From JAIBJN01 sp963775625 (lineage in GTDB: Bacteria > Actinomycetota > Thermoleophilia > Gaiellales > Gaiellaceae): a stretch of DNA of 64,000 nucleotides. Where the stretch lies: assembly GCA_963775625.1 (NCBI GenBank), contig CAVZJM010000009.1, forward strand, positions 1 to 64,000, given 5' to 3'. Below the pieces are notes generated by a model that did no database searches, was not told where the DNA came from, and saw nothing but the letters and a program-made list of their open reading frames with translations. This document shows, one piece after another, positions 8,520 to 19,897 of the stretch (its first letter is position 1; the number at the start of each line of letters is the position of its first letter). Made by a program: the position numbers and the translations under genes.

Positions 8520-8971
8520 AGCGCGCGCTCCATCTGCCGCTTCGCGTCGCGGTCGGCGATCGTGCGGCGCTTGTCGCGCACGTCCTTGCCGCGGGCAAGC
8601 GCGAGCTCGACCTTCGCCCGCCCGTTCTTCCAGTAGAGCCGCGTCGGGACGAGCGTGAGCCCCTTCTCCTGCACCTTCCCCACGAGCTGGTCGATCTCGC
8701 GCCTGTGGAGGAGCAGCTTGCGGTCGCGGTCGGGGTCGTGGTTCGCCGCGTTTCCCTGCGTGTACTCGGGGATGTGCAGGCCGACGAGATAGAGCTCGCC
8801 GTCGCGGACGTCGCCGAAGGCGCGCTGGAGCGTCGCCTTCCCGTCGCGGAGCGACTTGACCTCCGTCCCGGTCAAGGCGAGGCCGGCCTCGTAGCGGTCG
8901 AGGAGGTGGTACTCGTGCCGGGCGCGCCGGTTGTCGGCGATCAGCTTGGTCCCTGCGCTCACGGTCTGCAT
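8471..8971 (-). CDS. smpB: SmpB, tmRNA-binding protein
   Basis: A 166-aa trans-translation factor that binds the tRNA-like part of tmRNA and carries it to stalled ribosomes. It has the typical opening TKLIADNRRARHEYHLLDRYEAG, GTEVKSLRDGKATL, and HIPEY...HDPDRDRKLLLH. The usual basic C-terminal helix (RDKRRTIADRDAKRQMERALK) is present. After it come 14 extra residues (NPSRNDASSARRSG) encoded entirely within palindromic element A, with TGA inside the element. This tail is therefore an acquired extension. It sits beside ssrA, a common pairing. Confidence 0.95.
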   Translation of the reverse strand: MQTVSAGTKLIADNRRARHEYHLLDRYEAGLALTGTEVKSLRDGKATLQRAFGDVRDGELYLVGLHIPEYTQGNAANHDPDRDRKLLLHRREIDQLVGKVQEKGLTLVPTRLYWKNGRAKVELALARGKDVRDKRRTIADRDAKRQMERALKNPSRNDASSARRSG

Positions 8972-9169
8972 TGGACCAAAAAAATTCGCCGAGCCGGGTT
9001 CGCTTTCGTCCAGCTCCCCGGCGAACGTTCCGCTTCCGCGTAGCGCCTACCGGTGAACCTTCGTCCTACTCGCGCCCCGTGCTCGGCGCAAGAGGCAACC
9101 TAAAGGGACGGGTCACTCCGCGCAAGCGCCTCCGCGAACGTTTCTCTGCAAAGAGCGAGAAAAAAAGTT

Positions 9170-10855
9170 TCAGGCCTGCGCGAGGGCGAGCTCGACCTTG
9201 CCCTCCCAGCGCTTGAGCTCTGCGACCGTGACCTCGATCGAGTCCCCGAGGCGGTATGCGGAGCCGCTGCGGCGACCGACGAGGGCGGTGCCGAGCGGTG
9301 AGAGCTCGAAGTAGTCGCCGGGCAGGCGGCGGGCGGGCAGGTAGCCCTCGAAGACGCCGCCGAAGCTGACGAAGAGGCCGGAGCCGATGGCGCCCACGAC
9401 CTCGCCCTCGAAGGTCGCGTCCCAGCCCTCCTCGAAGAGACGGCGCTCGAGGAGCCAGGCAAGACAGAGATCGTCGGCGCGGTATTCGACCTCGGCGGCG
9501 GCGCGCTCGCGGCCCGACGTCCACTCGCCGAGCTCGGCGAGGTCGTCGGGGAGCTCGACGTCGAGCACGCCGAGCTCCCGCAGGAGCGCCCGGTGCACCA
9601 CAAGGTCGGGGTAGCGCCGGATCGGCGACGTGAAATGGCAGTAGGCCCGGCTCGCCAGGCCGGAGTGGCCAAGGTTCCTGGGGTCGTAGCGCGCCTGCTT
9701 GAGCGCACGGAGCACGAGCGCCGGAAACGCCTCCCCCCCACGTCCGGACTGCTCGACATGGCGGGTGACCATCTCGCTCACGCGCGCGGCGAGCTGGGCG
9801 GCCTCCGCAGGTGAGAGGTGATCGGGCGACGCAGGGGTCGGGATCTCGAGGTCCGCGAGCTTGGCGATGAGCAGCTCGACGGACTGCGGGTCGGGCCGCT
9901 CGTGGACCCGGTAGAGGGCGTCGCGGCCGCGCCCTGCGAGCAGCTCGGCAACCGCCTCGTTCGCCGCGATCATCAGCTCCTCCACGAGCATGTGCGCGAG
10001 CGGCTCGGCCTCGACCCAGGCGCGCTCGACGCCGCCCTCGCCGTCGAAGGCAAACTCGACCTCCCGGCCCTCGACCCTGAGCGCGCCGCGCGCGAACCGG
10101 CGATCGCGCAGGGCGCGGGAGACGCGCTCCGCGAGCCGCAGCGCCTCCGTCACCTCGTCGTCGGCCCGCTCGTCCCCCGCGAGGATCGCCTGCGCGTGAC
10201 CGTACGTGAGCCGTTCCCTACTGCGAATGAGGCTGCGGTAGAAGCGCGGCTGCCCGGGCTCGAGCGCGGCGTCGAACGGGATCTCGACCGTGACGCAGCG
10301 GCGATCCTCGTGCGGCCGCAGGCTGCACAGGCCGTCCGAGAGCTCGGGCGGCAGCATGGGAGCGACGCGACCGGGGACGTAGACCGAGTTGCCGCGCTCG
10401 GCGGCGTCGCGGTCGAGCGGCGAGCCGGCCGGGACGTAGGCGGAGACGTCGGCGATGTGCACCCAGGCTCGCACCCCGCCGGCCGGATCCGGCTGGAAGG
10501 TCAGCGCGTCGTCGAAGTCCTTCGCCCCCTCCGGGTCGATCGTGAAGGCGAAGAGACGGCGGAGGTCGACCCGATCGGGCTCGGCTTCCGGCGGGAGCGG
10601 CGGCAGGGGCGGGTGCGGCCGCTGCACCCCCTCGTGCCAGAGAAGGCCTTCGAGCACGGCCTCGATCCGGTTCGCCGGGCCGAGTACGCGCTCCAACCGG
10701 GCCCGGCCGCGTCCGAGCCTGACGACGACGAGGTCGCCCACCGCCACGTCTCCGGCGCCCTTGCGGTCGACGACGACCCGGACGCCGCCCTCGAAGCACG
10801 GCTCGCCGACGAGGAGCTTGCCCTTGCGGGCCAGCTCGCAGACGAGGAGCTCCAT
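9170..10855 (-). CDS. rnr: RNB-domain 3'-5' exoribonuclease (RNase R/II family)
   Basis: A 561-aa hydrolytic exoribonuclease, shorter than RNase R of enterobacteria. There is an N-terminal OB-like cold-shock region (residues 1-75), then the RNB catalytic domain with its metal-binding aspartates in FTIDPEGAKDFDDAL and the motif YVPGRVAPMLP. The region around HFTSPIRRYPDLVVHRALL precedes a C-terminal S1 domain (FEGEVVGAIGSGLFVSFGGV...). The long basic tail of E. coli RNase R is absent. It is placed between the S41 protease and smpB; RNase R degrades tmRNA-tagged messages in E. coli, which fits the neighbourhood. The start ATG directly follows the stop codon of the upstream gene. Confidence 0.9.
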   Translation of the reverse strand: MELLVCELARKGKLLVGEPCFEGGVRVVVDRKGAGDVAVGDLVVVRLGRGRARLERVLGPANRIEAVLEGLLWHEGVQRPHPPLPPLPPEAEPDRVDLRRLFAFTIDPEGAKDFDDALTFQPDPAGGVRAWVHIADVSAYVPAGSPLDRDAAERGNSVYVPGRVAPMLPPELSDGLCSLRPHEDRRCVTVEIPFDAALEPGQPRFYRSLIRSRERLTYGHAQAILAGDERADDEVTEALRLAERVSRALRDRRFARGALRVEGREVEFAFDGEGGVERAWVEAEPLAHMLVEELMIAANEAVAELLAGRGRDALYRVHERPDPQSVELLIAKLADLEIPTPASPDHLSPAEAAQLAARVSEMVTRHVEQSGRGGEAFPALVLRALKQARYDPRNLGHSGLASRAYCHFTSPIRRYPDLVVHRALLRELGVLDVELPDDLAELGEWTSGRERAAAEVEYRADDLCLAWLLERRLFEEGWDATFEGEVVGAIGSGLFVSFGGVFEGYLPARRLPGDYFELSPLGTALVGRRSGSAYRLGDSIEVTVAELKRWEGKVELALAQA

Positions 10856-12034
10856 CTATGCCGCTCGGAGGATCTCGACGAGCGTGCGGCGGGCGATCTG
10901 CAGCCCCTCGTCCTGCGGCGTCAGCGGGTCGTCGGCGGCGACGACGGACGGCGCGAGCCCGACGCCGGTGATGTCGGCGCCCGCCGGCGTCAGATACTTG
11001 GCGGTCGTCAGCTTCAGGGCCCCGCCGCCGAGCAGCGGCGCGATCGTCTGCACGGAGGCCTTCCCGAAGGTGCGCTCGCCGACGAGCGTCGCGCGGTCGT
11101 GGTCGACCAGAGCGCCGGCGACGATCTCGGCAGCGCTCGCGCTGCCGCCGTTCACGAGCACGACGAGCGGGAGATCGGAGTGCGTGGCCACGCCGGTGAC
11201 GCGATACTCGTGCTCATCCTCGTGGAGGCCGTCGGTGCGGCAGACGATTCCGTCCGGGATGTAGATGGAGGCCACGTCGACTGCCTGCGAGAGGAGGCCG
11301 CCGGGGTTGTTCCGGAGGTCGATGATCGCCCCGGTGACCCCCTGGTCGACCAGCTGAGACATGGCCTGCTCGAGTCGCTCCGCGGCGCCGGCCGGGAAGG
11401 AGAAGACGCGGATGTAGGCGATCTTCCTGTCCTTGACGGTGACCAGGCGCGCGCTGATGGGTGGGACCTCGATCTCCCGGCGAACGACGACCAGGTCGAG
11501 CGGCTTTCGCTTCGCGGGCCGCTTGACGCCGAGGTTCACGACCGTTCCCGCGCCGCCCTTGACGAGCGCCAGGGCGCGCTCGAACGGGAGCCGCGCGAGC
11601 GACTCGCCGTCGACCCGGACGATGATGTCGCCCCTGCGAATGCCGGCCTCGCGGGCGGGCCCTGCGGGGGCAGACGTGACCACGAGGCCGGTGCGCCCGG
11701 GCCCGACGGTCAACCCGATGCCCGAGTACGTCCCTTCCGTGTCCTGGCGGAGGCTGTCGTACTCGGCAGTGGTCAGGAGGTCGGTGTGGGGATCCTCGAG
11801 CCCGGCGAGGATGCCCTTCACGGTCGTGCGCTCGAGCACGTCGGGCGAGATCCAACGGTAGTAGGAGCCCGCGAGCTCGGCGCGCACCTCGTCGATCACG
11901 CGTACCGACCGCGCGGCTTGAACGGGCGGCGCGGACTGACTCGTGCCCTCCTCGCTCTGGGTGAGGAAGAAGCCGAGGACGAAGGCGCCGACGACGAGCG
12001 CAAGCGCAGCGATATAGCCGGCGCCCCGTCTCAC
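10856..12034 (-). CDS. S41 family C-terminal processing peptidase
   Basis: A 392-aa secreted or membrane-anchored protease. The N-terminal membrane anchor (residues 5-24) is followed by a short linker, a PDZ domain (about 110-190, GIGLTVGPG...RRGDIIVRVDGES), and an S41 catalytic domain with the nucleophile in GGSASAAEI and the general-base lysine in GERTFGKASVQ. CtpA-type enzymes cut C-terminal peptides of extracytoplasmic proteins. It sits next to ftsEX, which in other bacteria activates cell-wall hydrolases, so a cell-envelope role is plausible. GTG start. Confidence 0.9.
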   Translation of the reverse strand: MRRGAGYIAALALVVGAFVLGFFLTQSEEGTSQSAPPVQAARSVRVIDEVRAELAGSYYRWISPDVLERTTVKGILAGLEDPHTDLLTTAEYDSLRQDTEGTYSGIGLTVGPGRTGLVVTSAPAGPAREAGIRRGDIIVRVDGESLARLPFERALALVKGGAGTVVNLGVKRPAKRKPLDLVVVRREIEVPPISARLVTVKDRKIAYIRVFSFPAGAAERLEQAMSQLVDQGVTGAIIDLRNNPGGLLSQAVDVASIYIPDGIVCRTDGLHEDEHEYRVTGVATHSDLPLVVLVNGGSASAAEIVAGALVDHDRATLVGERTFGKASVQTIAPLLGGGALKLTTAKYLTPAGADITGVGLAPSVVAADDPLTPQDEGLQIARRTLVEILRAA

Positions 12035-12074
12035 AGGCCGCCCGCCCTAGGAGGGCATCCCGCGTGCACTGCCT

Positions 12075-12962
12075 TCAGACTCGCAGAAAACGGCGCAGGG
12101 TGATGCCGGAGCCCGCGGCTCCGACGAGCAGGCTCATGCCGACGAGGATCAGAGCCACGATCGGGAAGCTCCAGGCCTGGATGTCGTCAGGGCTCTCGAT
12201 CCGGCCCATGATCCCGGGCAGCGCCAGCTCCTTGGCCAGGAGCAGGAGAATGACGGCGAAGATCGAGCCTGCGAGGCCGCAGAGCAGGCCCTCGAGCATG
12301 AAGGGCGCGCGGACGAACCAGTTCGAGGCCCCGACGAGCTTCATCACCTCGATCTCGCGCCTTCGAGAGAAGATGGAGAGGCGGATCGTGTTGGCGATCA
12401 GGATCGTGGAGGCGACCAGGAGGATGATGCTTCCGACGAGGAAGATCGCGCCGATGATCGTGGCCACCTGCAGCACGCGCTCGGCTTTCTTCTCGCCGTA
12501 CTTCACGGTCTCGACGCCGGCCGGCAGGGGCTCCTGGAAAGCCGTCGCGATCGACTGCACCTGGTCGGCCTCGTTGGGGATGACCTCGAACGACGCGGGC
12601 AGCGGGTTCCGGACGGTCTCGGCGGTCAGCTCCGGGAACCGCTCCTGCATCTCCTTCCAGGCGTCCTCCTTGGAGACGAACCGGTAGGACTTGACCTCGG
12701 TGTTCTGCTCGAGCTGGGCGCTGACGGCGTTGATGTCCTTCGGCAGCGCCTCCTCCCCGCATGTCAGGTCGGTGCAGAAGTAGACGTTGACGACGAGGTC
12801 CTTCTTGACGTGGTTCGTCCACGAGATCACCCAGCTGCCGAGCGCGATGAAGAGCCCGAGCAGGAACATGCCGATCAGCACGGTCATGACCGCGGCGATG
12901 CTCGTCGAGAGGTTGGCCTTGATCGAGCCGAAAGCCTCCGTGACGAAAATCTTCGCCCTCAT
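12075..12962 (-). CDS. ftsX: FtsX, permease-like cell-division protein
   Basis: A 295-aa partner of FtsE. There is one N-terminal membrane helix (residues 20-48), an extracellular loop of about 120 residues containing two cysteines (CTDLTCGEE) that may form a disulfide, then three C-terminal membrane helices. The cytoplasmic motif SRRREIEVMKLVGAS is the family signature. FtsEX does not transport solute; it transmits ATP hydrolysis to peptidoglycan hydrolases at the septum. It is co-transcribed with ftsE, with 21 bp between them. Confidence 0.95.
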   Translation of the reverse strand: MRAKIFVTEAFGSIKANLSTSIAAVMTVLIGMFLLGLFIALGSWVISWTNHVKKDLVVNVYFCTDLTCGEEALPKDINAVSAQLEQNTEVKSYRFVSKEDAWKEMQERFPELTAETVRNPLPASFEVIPNEADQVQSIATAFQEPLPAGVETVKYGEKKAERVLQVATIIGAIFLVGSIILLVASTILIANTIRLSIFSRRREIEVMKLVGASNWFVRAPFMLEGLLCGLAGSIFAVILLLLAKELALPGIMGRIESPDDIQAWSFPIVALILVGMSLLVGAAGSGITLRRFLRV

Positions 12963-12964
12963 CT

Positions 12965-12986
12965 CAGTGCCCCTTCGGTGGCACTA
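12965..12986. repeat. Short hairpin at the ftsE/ftsX junction
   Basis: On the minus strand TAG-TGCC-accgaag-GGGCACT forms a small hairpin. Its first three bases are the ftsE stop codon and its far side ends three bases before the ftsX ATG. The AGTGCCC arm resembles the ends of the 168-bp element at 13885. It could modulate ftsX translation. Confidence 0.4.
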
Positions 12987-13796
12987 CCCATAGCCGCCGC
13001 GGCGCTCGTCGCGGACGACGATCCCCTCCTCGAGGGCGATCACGCGCTTGCGCATCTTGTCCACCATCTCGCGGTCGTGCGTCGCCATGAGGACGGTCGT
13101 CCCGGTCCGGTTGATGCGGTAGAGGAGCTGCATGATCCCGACCGACGTGTCGGGGTCGAGGTTGCCTGTCGGCTCGTCGCAGATGAGCAGAGGCGGATGG
13201 TTCACGAACGCGCGCGCCACGGAGACGCGCTGCTGCTCGCCGCCGGAGAGCTCGTGCGGGAAGCTGTTCATCTTCGAGCCGAGGCCGACGAGGGCGAGGA
13301 TCTCGGGAACCTTCGCCCTGATCTGGACCTTGGACTGGCCCTGCACCTTGAGCGCGTACGCGACGTTGTCGTAGGCGGTGCGGTCGGTGAGGAGCTTGAA
13401 GTCCTGGAAGACGCAGCCGATGTTGCGGCGGAGCATCGGCACCTTGCCCCCGCGAAGGCGCGCCAGCTCGCGGCCCCCGACGATGATCCGGCCGTCGGTC
13501 GGATCAAGCTCCTTGAGCAGCAGCCGCATGATCGTCGACTTACCCGACCCGGACGGCCCCACGAGGAAGACGAACTCACCCTTGTCGATGACGAAGCTCG
13601 TCTCCCGGAGCGCGACGACGTTCGGCTCGTAGACCTTCGTGACCGCCTCGAAGACGATCATGGGCGTCCCCGGGGGCTCGGCCTCTCCTGCCAGCGGCTC
13701 GACCTGGACGACGTCCTCCGCGGAGTCGCCGTTCAGCTCGGGCGTGGTCGCCCGCGCGGCATCTTCGACAGGTTCTGTGAGGTCTGCTTCGTGCAC
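12984..13796 (-). CDS. ftsE: FtsE, ATP-binding cell-division protein
   Basis: An ABC ATPase: Walker A GPSGSGKST, Q-loop IGCVFQDFKLL, signature LSGGEQQRVSVARA, Walker B LLICDEPTGNLD, H-loop ATHDREMV. The frame allows a GTG start at 13796, which adds 45 acidic residues (MHEADLTEPVEDAARA...) before the usual FtsE start MIVFEAV at ATG 13661. Either start is possible: the extension is not conserved in the family as I know it, but it is open and rich in Glu/Asp. It pairs with ftsX to form the division ATPase. Confidence 0.92.
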   Translation of the reverse strand: MHEADLTEPVEDAARATTPELNGDSAEDVVQVEPLAGEAEPPGTPMIVFEAVTKVYEPNVVALRETSFVIDKGEFVFLVGPSGSGKSTIMRLLLKELDPTDGRIIVGGRELARLRGGKVPMLRRNIGCVFQDFKLLTDRTAYDNVAYALKVQGQSKVQIRAKVPEILALVGLGSKMNSFPHELSGGEQQRVSVARAFVNHPPLLICDEPTGNLDPDTSVGIMQLLYRINRTGTTVLMATHDREMVDKMRKRVIALEEGIVVRDERRGGYG

Positions 13797-13884
13797 CGGC
13801 TCAGGAGGCGCCGCCCGTCCCGAGGGCGCACCGATCGGCGTTCTGCCAGCTCACGAGTGTAGCGAAAGGGCCGGGCTGAGCGGA

Positions 13885-14052
13885 TAAGTGCCCCTCCAGC
13901 CAATACTCGGCTGCCTCTGCCCCGCGATCACACGGCGCCAGAGCCCACCCTCGCCCTTTCCAAGGCGTCCAGCCTTGGCTGCGGGCGAGTGCGCACTCTG
14001 GCTTGGTGCTCGCGACGCAGAAGCGAGGCAGCATTACCTGGAGGGACACTTA
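13885..14052. repeat. 168-bp palindromic intergenic element, second type (E)
   Basis: The left end TAAGTGCCCCTCCAG and the right end CTGGAGGGACACTTA are inverted repeats with one mismatch, and the arms stay largely complementary to an apex CCAAGGC-gtcca-GCCTTGG near the middle. It is bounded by TA on both sides. The right-hand TAA is the stop codon of prfB. Size and design match the other elements, but the sequence is different, so this is a second family or a strongly diverged copy. Confidence 0.8.
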
Positions 14053-15157
14053 GGCGACGGCTCCTGTGGCGTTGGCGAGGAGGTAGGCGCGGATGAAGCG
14101 GTCGAGGTCGCCGTCGAGGACGGCCTGGGCGTTCCCTTCTTCGACGTCGGTGCGGTGATCCTTCACGAGCTGGTACGGATGGAGCACGTAGCTGCGGATC
14201 TGGCTGCCGAAGCCGGTGTCCATGACCTCGCCGCGCTCGCGGGCCAGCTCGGCCTCGCGGCGCTCGAGCTCGTGCTCGGCGAGCCGGCTCTTGAGGATCC
14301 GCATGGCGGTCTGGCGGTTGGAGAGCTGCGAGCGCTCGTTCTGGCACTGGACGACGATGCCGGTCGGGAGGTGGGTGATCCGCACCGCGGAGTCGGTCTT
14401 GTTGACGTGCTGGCCCCCCGCCCCGCTCGCGCGGTACGTGTCGATGCGGAGATCGGCCTCGTCGATCTCGATGTCCACGTCGTCGGCGACGAGCGGACTG
14501 ACGATCACCTGCGCGAAGGACGTGTGGCGCCGATGGGCCTGGTCGAACGGGGACAGGCGCACCAGCCTGTGAACGCCGCGCTCGGCCTTCAGCGTCCCGT
14601 AGGCGTTCTCGCCCTCGACGGTGAACGTGGCCGACTTGAGCCCGGCCTCCTCGCCGGGCGAGACCTCGATCAGGTCGGTGGCGAAGCCGCGCTCGGCGGC
14701 CCAACGGAGGTACATGCGGAGCAGAATCTCCGCCCAGTCCTGGGCGTCGGTGCCGCCCGTCCCGGCGTGGATGGAGACGACGGCGCCGCCGGCGTCGTAC
14801 TCGCCGCTGAAGAGGGAGTCCTCCTGGAGACGGTCGAGCTGGGCGCGGAGGGCGAGCGCGCTCTGAGCGATCTCGTCGAGCTCGCCGTCGTCGGAGACGA
14901 GCTCGAGGAGCTCTCCCAGATCGCCGGCCTCGCCGCTCAGCTGCTCGTAACGCTCGAGGCGCCGCGACTGGCGCGCGTGCTCGGAGGAGACGCGGGCGGC
15001 TTCGGCCTGGTCGTCCCAGAATCCCGGCGCGCCCATGGCCTCCTCGAGCGCGGCCAGGCGCTCCTTCAGCCCCTCCGGGTCAAAGGTAATCACGGACCCA
15101 GGCCAGCTGGGTCCCGATCTCCTCGAGCTCTCGCTCGACCGCGCTGCGCTCCGCCAT
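14050..15157 (-). CDS. prfB: Peptide chain release factor 2, with programmed +1 frameshift
   Basis: RF2 reads UAA and UGA. The first 25 codons start at ATG 15157 (MAERSAVERELEEIGTQLAW) and end at an in-frame TGA at 15080-15082 in the context CTT TGA C. Slipping +1 continues as DPEGLKERLAALEEAM to a full RF2 of about 368 aa. The stop-recognition tripeptide SPF (VRLSPFDQAHRRHTS) and the catalytic GGQ (GAGGQHVNKTDS) are present. The autoregulatory frameshift is a known RF2 feature. Reading the downstream frame alone gives a false N-terminus reaching 15309. Its stop codon is supplied by palindromic element E. Confidence 0.97.
15079..15085 (-). promoter_or_regulatory. prfB programmed frameshift site CTTTGAC
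   Basis: The canonical slippery site CUU UGA C at codons 25-26 of prfB. When RF2 is scarce the ribosome pauses at UGA and slips from CUU to UUU, then reads GAC. Low RF2 therefore raises RF2 synthesis. The seven-base core is exact. Confidence 0.95.
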
Positions 15158-15331
15158 GAAGGGGATCGTACCCGGCGGGGCGTACGGGGCTTGCGGCGGG
15201 ATCGCGGCGACCGCGGTTGTCTCCGGGGCCACCCCGTGCCTCCACCCGCTATGAGCGTAACGAGGAAATGCGCGCGTGTGGCACGCGGATCGTGCCGAGT
15301 GTGTGACAAGGGGAGAGTCGGGCGTTCCCGG

Positions 15332-18013
<2,682 letters not shown>

Positions 18014-18025
18014 CGGTTCAGGGTA

Positions 18026-18040
18026 GCTGGAGGGGCACTA
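18026..18040 (-). repeat. Solo end sequence of the 168-bp element
   Basis: TAGTGCCCCTCCAGC on the minus strand matches the left end of the element at 13885 over 14 consecutive bases (AGTGCCCCTCCAGC). No partner arm is present; the whole gap between the upstream stop and secA is 29 bp. It may be a remnant or a target-like sequence. Confidence 0.45.
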
Positions 18041-18042
18041 GC

Positions 18043-18582
18043 TCAGAGGGGGTCGACAGTCAGCTCCCAGCGACCGTCCTCCAACCTATCGGCACGCGCG
18101 ACGAAAGCCTGAAAGCGCTCCGCGCCGAGCTCCTCGAGCCGTCCGAAGGCCTCCGCCTGGGCGCCGCTCGGCGCTTCCCCCAGGATCTCCCCGTCCACGA
18201 TGTACATCGCCTCGCCCTCCGGCGGCACCGCTACCTCCAGCGAGAGCGACTCGACGCCGGCCGGGAGCTCGACCAGCCCCGACTCGAGCCGGAGGGCTCC
18301 GACCATCCACTCCGTCTCGTTCTGACGCACCGCCCGCGCGGCGAAGGGCGGCTCGATCCTCAGGTCCTTCGTCAGCTCCGCCAGGACGGTGGGCGCGACG
18401 TCGCCGATGACCGACCCGTCGCCGAGCAGGCGGAACTCGATCTCCGCCTCCTCCGTCGCACGCAGCTCGGACACCTCGGCGATGGAGGTCGCGTCCCACT
18501 CGCGCTGGCGCGCGAGGCCCGAGACGCCGGTCTCGACCCAGCGGAAGGCGCGAGGATCGCGAATCTCGTCGTCGGGGAGCAT
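18043..18582 (-). CDS. Hypothetical protein, 179 aa
   Basis: A soluble, acidic 179-aa protein with alternating beta-rich segments (EEAEIEFRLLGDG, ESLSLEVAVPPEGEAMYIVDGEI) and a C-terminal helical region (QAEAFGRLEELGAERFQAFVARADRL). It has no signal peptide or membrane segment. It lies between hpf and secA on the same strand with short gaps, so it is probably in their transcript. I do not recognise the family. Confidence 0.7.
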   Translation of the reverse strand: MLPDDEIRDPRAFRWVETGVSGLARQREWDATSIAEVSELRATEEAEIEFRLLGDGSVIGDVAPTVLAELTKDLRIEPPFAARAVRQNETEWMVGALRLESGLVELPAGVESLSLEVAVPPEGEAMYIVDGEILGEAPSGAQAEAFGRLEELGAERFQAFVARADRLEDGRWELTVDPL

Positions 18583-18592
18583 CTAGAAGCTC

Positions 18593-19138
18593 TCAGACCT
18601 GGGGCTCGATCAGCCCGTAGTTGCCGTCGCGGCGCCGGTAGACGACGTTGACCTCGCTCGTCTCGGCGTCCTGGAAGACGAAGAAGTCGTGCCCGATCAG
18701 CTCGAGCTGCAGCACGGCCTCCTCGGGCGTCATCGGCTTCACCGCGAACTGCTTCGTCTTCACGATCACCGGGCTCTCCTCCTCCGCGACGACGGGGATG
18801 GTTTCCGGCTCCTGGGCTCCCGCACCGGCTCGCGCGCTCGACCTCCGCCGCTTGTCGCGGTAGCGCCGCGCCTGCCGCTCGAGCTTCTCAACGAGCATGT
18901 CGATCGAGGCGCGCATGTCCGGCGAGCTCTCTCGCGCGCGCAGCACCGGCCCCTTCGTCCAGATCGTGCCTTCCGCGATCTGACTCTCGGCGATCGACGG
19001 GTTCTTCTCCACCGCCAGCTCGACCTCGAGCCTCGCCGCATCGTTCAAGTGCTTCTCGAGCTTCCCGAGCTTCTCCTGCGCATAGGTCTTGAGGGCATCG
19101 CTGACCTCGACGTTCTTGCCCTTGACCTGAAGTCTCAA
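18593..19138 (-). CDS. hpf: Long-form ribosome hibernation-promoting factor
   Basis: 181 aa. Residues 1-100 are the HPF/RaiA ribosome-binding domain (LQVKGKNVEVSDALKTYAQEKLGKLEKHL). A basic, Ala-rich linker follows, then the C-terminal dimerisation domain from about 125 (VKTKQFAVKPMTPEEAVLQLELIGHDFFVF...RRRDGNYGLIEP). The long form dimerises 70S ribosomes into inactive 100S particles. The start is TTG at 19138, nine bases after a strong GAGGAGG site, which is unusual but convincing. Confidence 0.95.
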   Translation of the reverse strand: MRLQVKGKNVEVSDALKTYAQEKLGKLEKHLNDAARLEVELAVEKNPSIAESQIAEGTIWTKGPVLRARESSPDMRASIDMLVEKLERQARRYRDKRRRSSARAGAGAQEPETIPVVAEEESPVIVKTKQFAVKPMTPEEAVLQLELIGHDFFVFQDAETSEVNVVYRRRDGNYGLIEPQV

Positions 19139-19174
19139 CGGAGCCTCCTCGTCGGGTGCTCGCAGCCTACTCTC

Positions 19175-19849
19175 CTAGACCACGGTCCGGGCGAAGGTAA
19201 CGACGTGCACCGTCCGCGCGCCGGCCGCCTTCAGCTCGCGGGCCGCGGCCGAGACGGTGGCGCCCGTCGTGTAGACGTCGTCGACGAGCCCGACCGCAGG
19301 CGGCGAGGGGCCTGCCGGGCGGAAGGCCGCGCGGATGTTGGCCCGACGCTCGGCCCTGGAAAGCCCGCGCTGCGGCCGCACGCGACGGGCGCGGACGAGG
19401 AGTCGCGGGGCGGGCAGCGTCCAGCGGGCCCCGAGCGCCCGGGCGAGCTCCTCGGCGGTGTTCACGCCGCGCCAGCCGACCCGGTCGCCATCGCCCGGCA
19501 CGAACGCGAGCGCTGCCACGTCCGGCCGCGGCACCGTCGCGACGACGAGGTCGGCCGCGAGCCCCGCGACGCGGCGGACGCCCCGCTCCTTCCACGCAAC
19601 CACGAGCGCGCGGCCGGGGCCGTCGTAGGCGATCGCGGCCCGTGCCGAGGCGAACGAGAGGCGCCGCCCGGCGCACTCGCCGCAGCGCTCCACCGGCCAC
19701 GCCGTCGGGCAGCCGCAGCGGGCGCACCGGGCCCCGCCGAGCACGAGCAGCCGGCGCCGGCAGTCCGAGCACAGGAGCTCCTCGCCGGCCCCGCAGGCGA
19801 CGCAGCGCTCCGGGAGCAGGACGCCTAGCAGCGAGCGGCCGATCTCCAT
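19175..19849 (-). CDS. ComF family phosphoribosyltransferase-like protein
   Basis: 224 aa. An N-terminal zinc ribbon with four CxxC-type pairs (CVACG, CSDC, CARCG, CGEC) is followed by a PRTase fold with the PRPP-binding loop GLVDDVYTTGATVSAAA. ComFC proteins are linked to DNA uptake in competent bacteria, but many carriers are not competent; the enzymatic substrate is not established. It stands downstream of the xyl-type operon and upstream of hpf on the same strand. ATG 19849. Confidence 0.88.
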   Translation of the reverse strand: MEIGRSLLGVLLPERCVACGAGEELLCSDCRRRLLVLGGARCARCGCPTAWPVERCGECAGRRLSFASARAAIAYDGPGRALVVAWKERGVRRVAGLAADLVVATVPRPDVAALAFVPGDGDRVGWRGVNTAEELARALGARWTLPAPRLLVRARRVRPQRGLSRAERRANIRAAFRPAGPSPPAVGLVDDVYTTGATVSAAARELKAAGARTVHVVTFARTVV

Positions 19850-19897
19850 CCACTCTGAATAGCGGCCGCGGGCGCACGGACCCGTGTCGATTTCGTT

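Noticed and set aside
9818..12103. Long plus-strand frame opposite the RNase and S41 genes
   Set aside because: Same antisense effect; the minus-strand genes have clear catalytic motifs.
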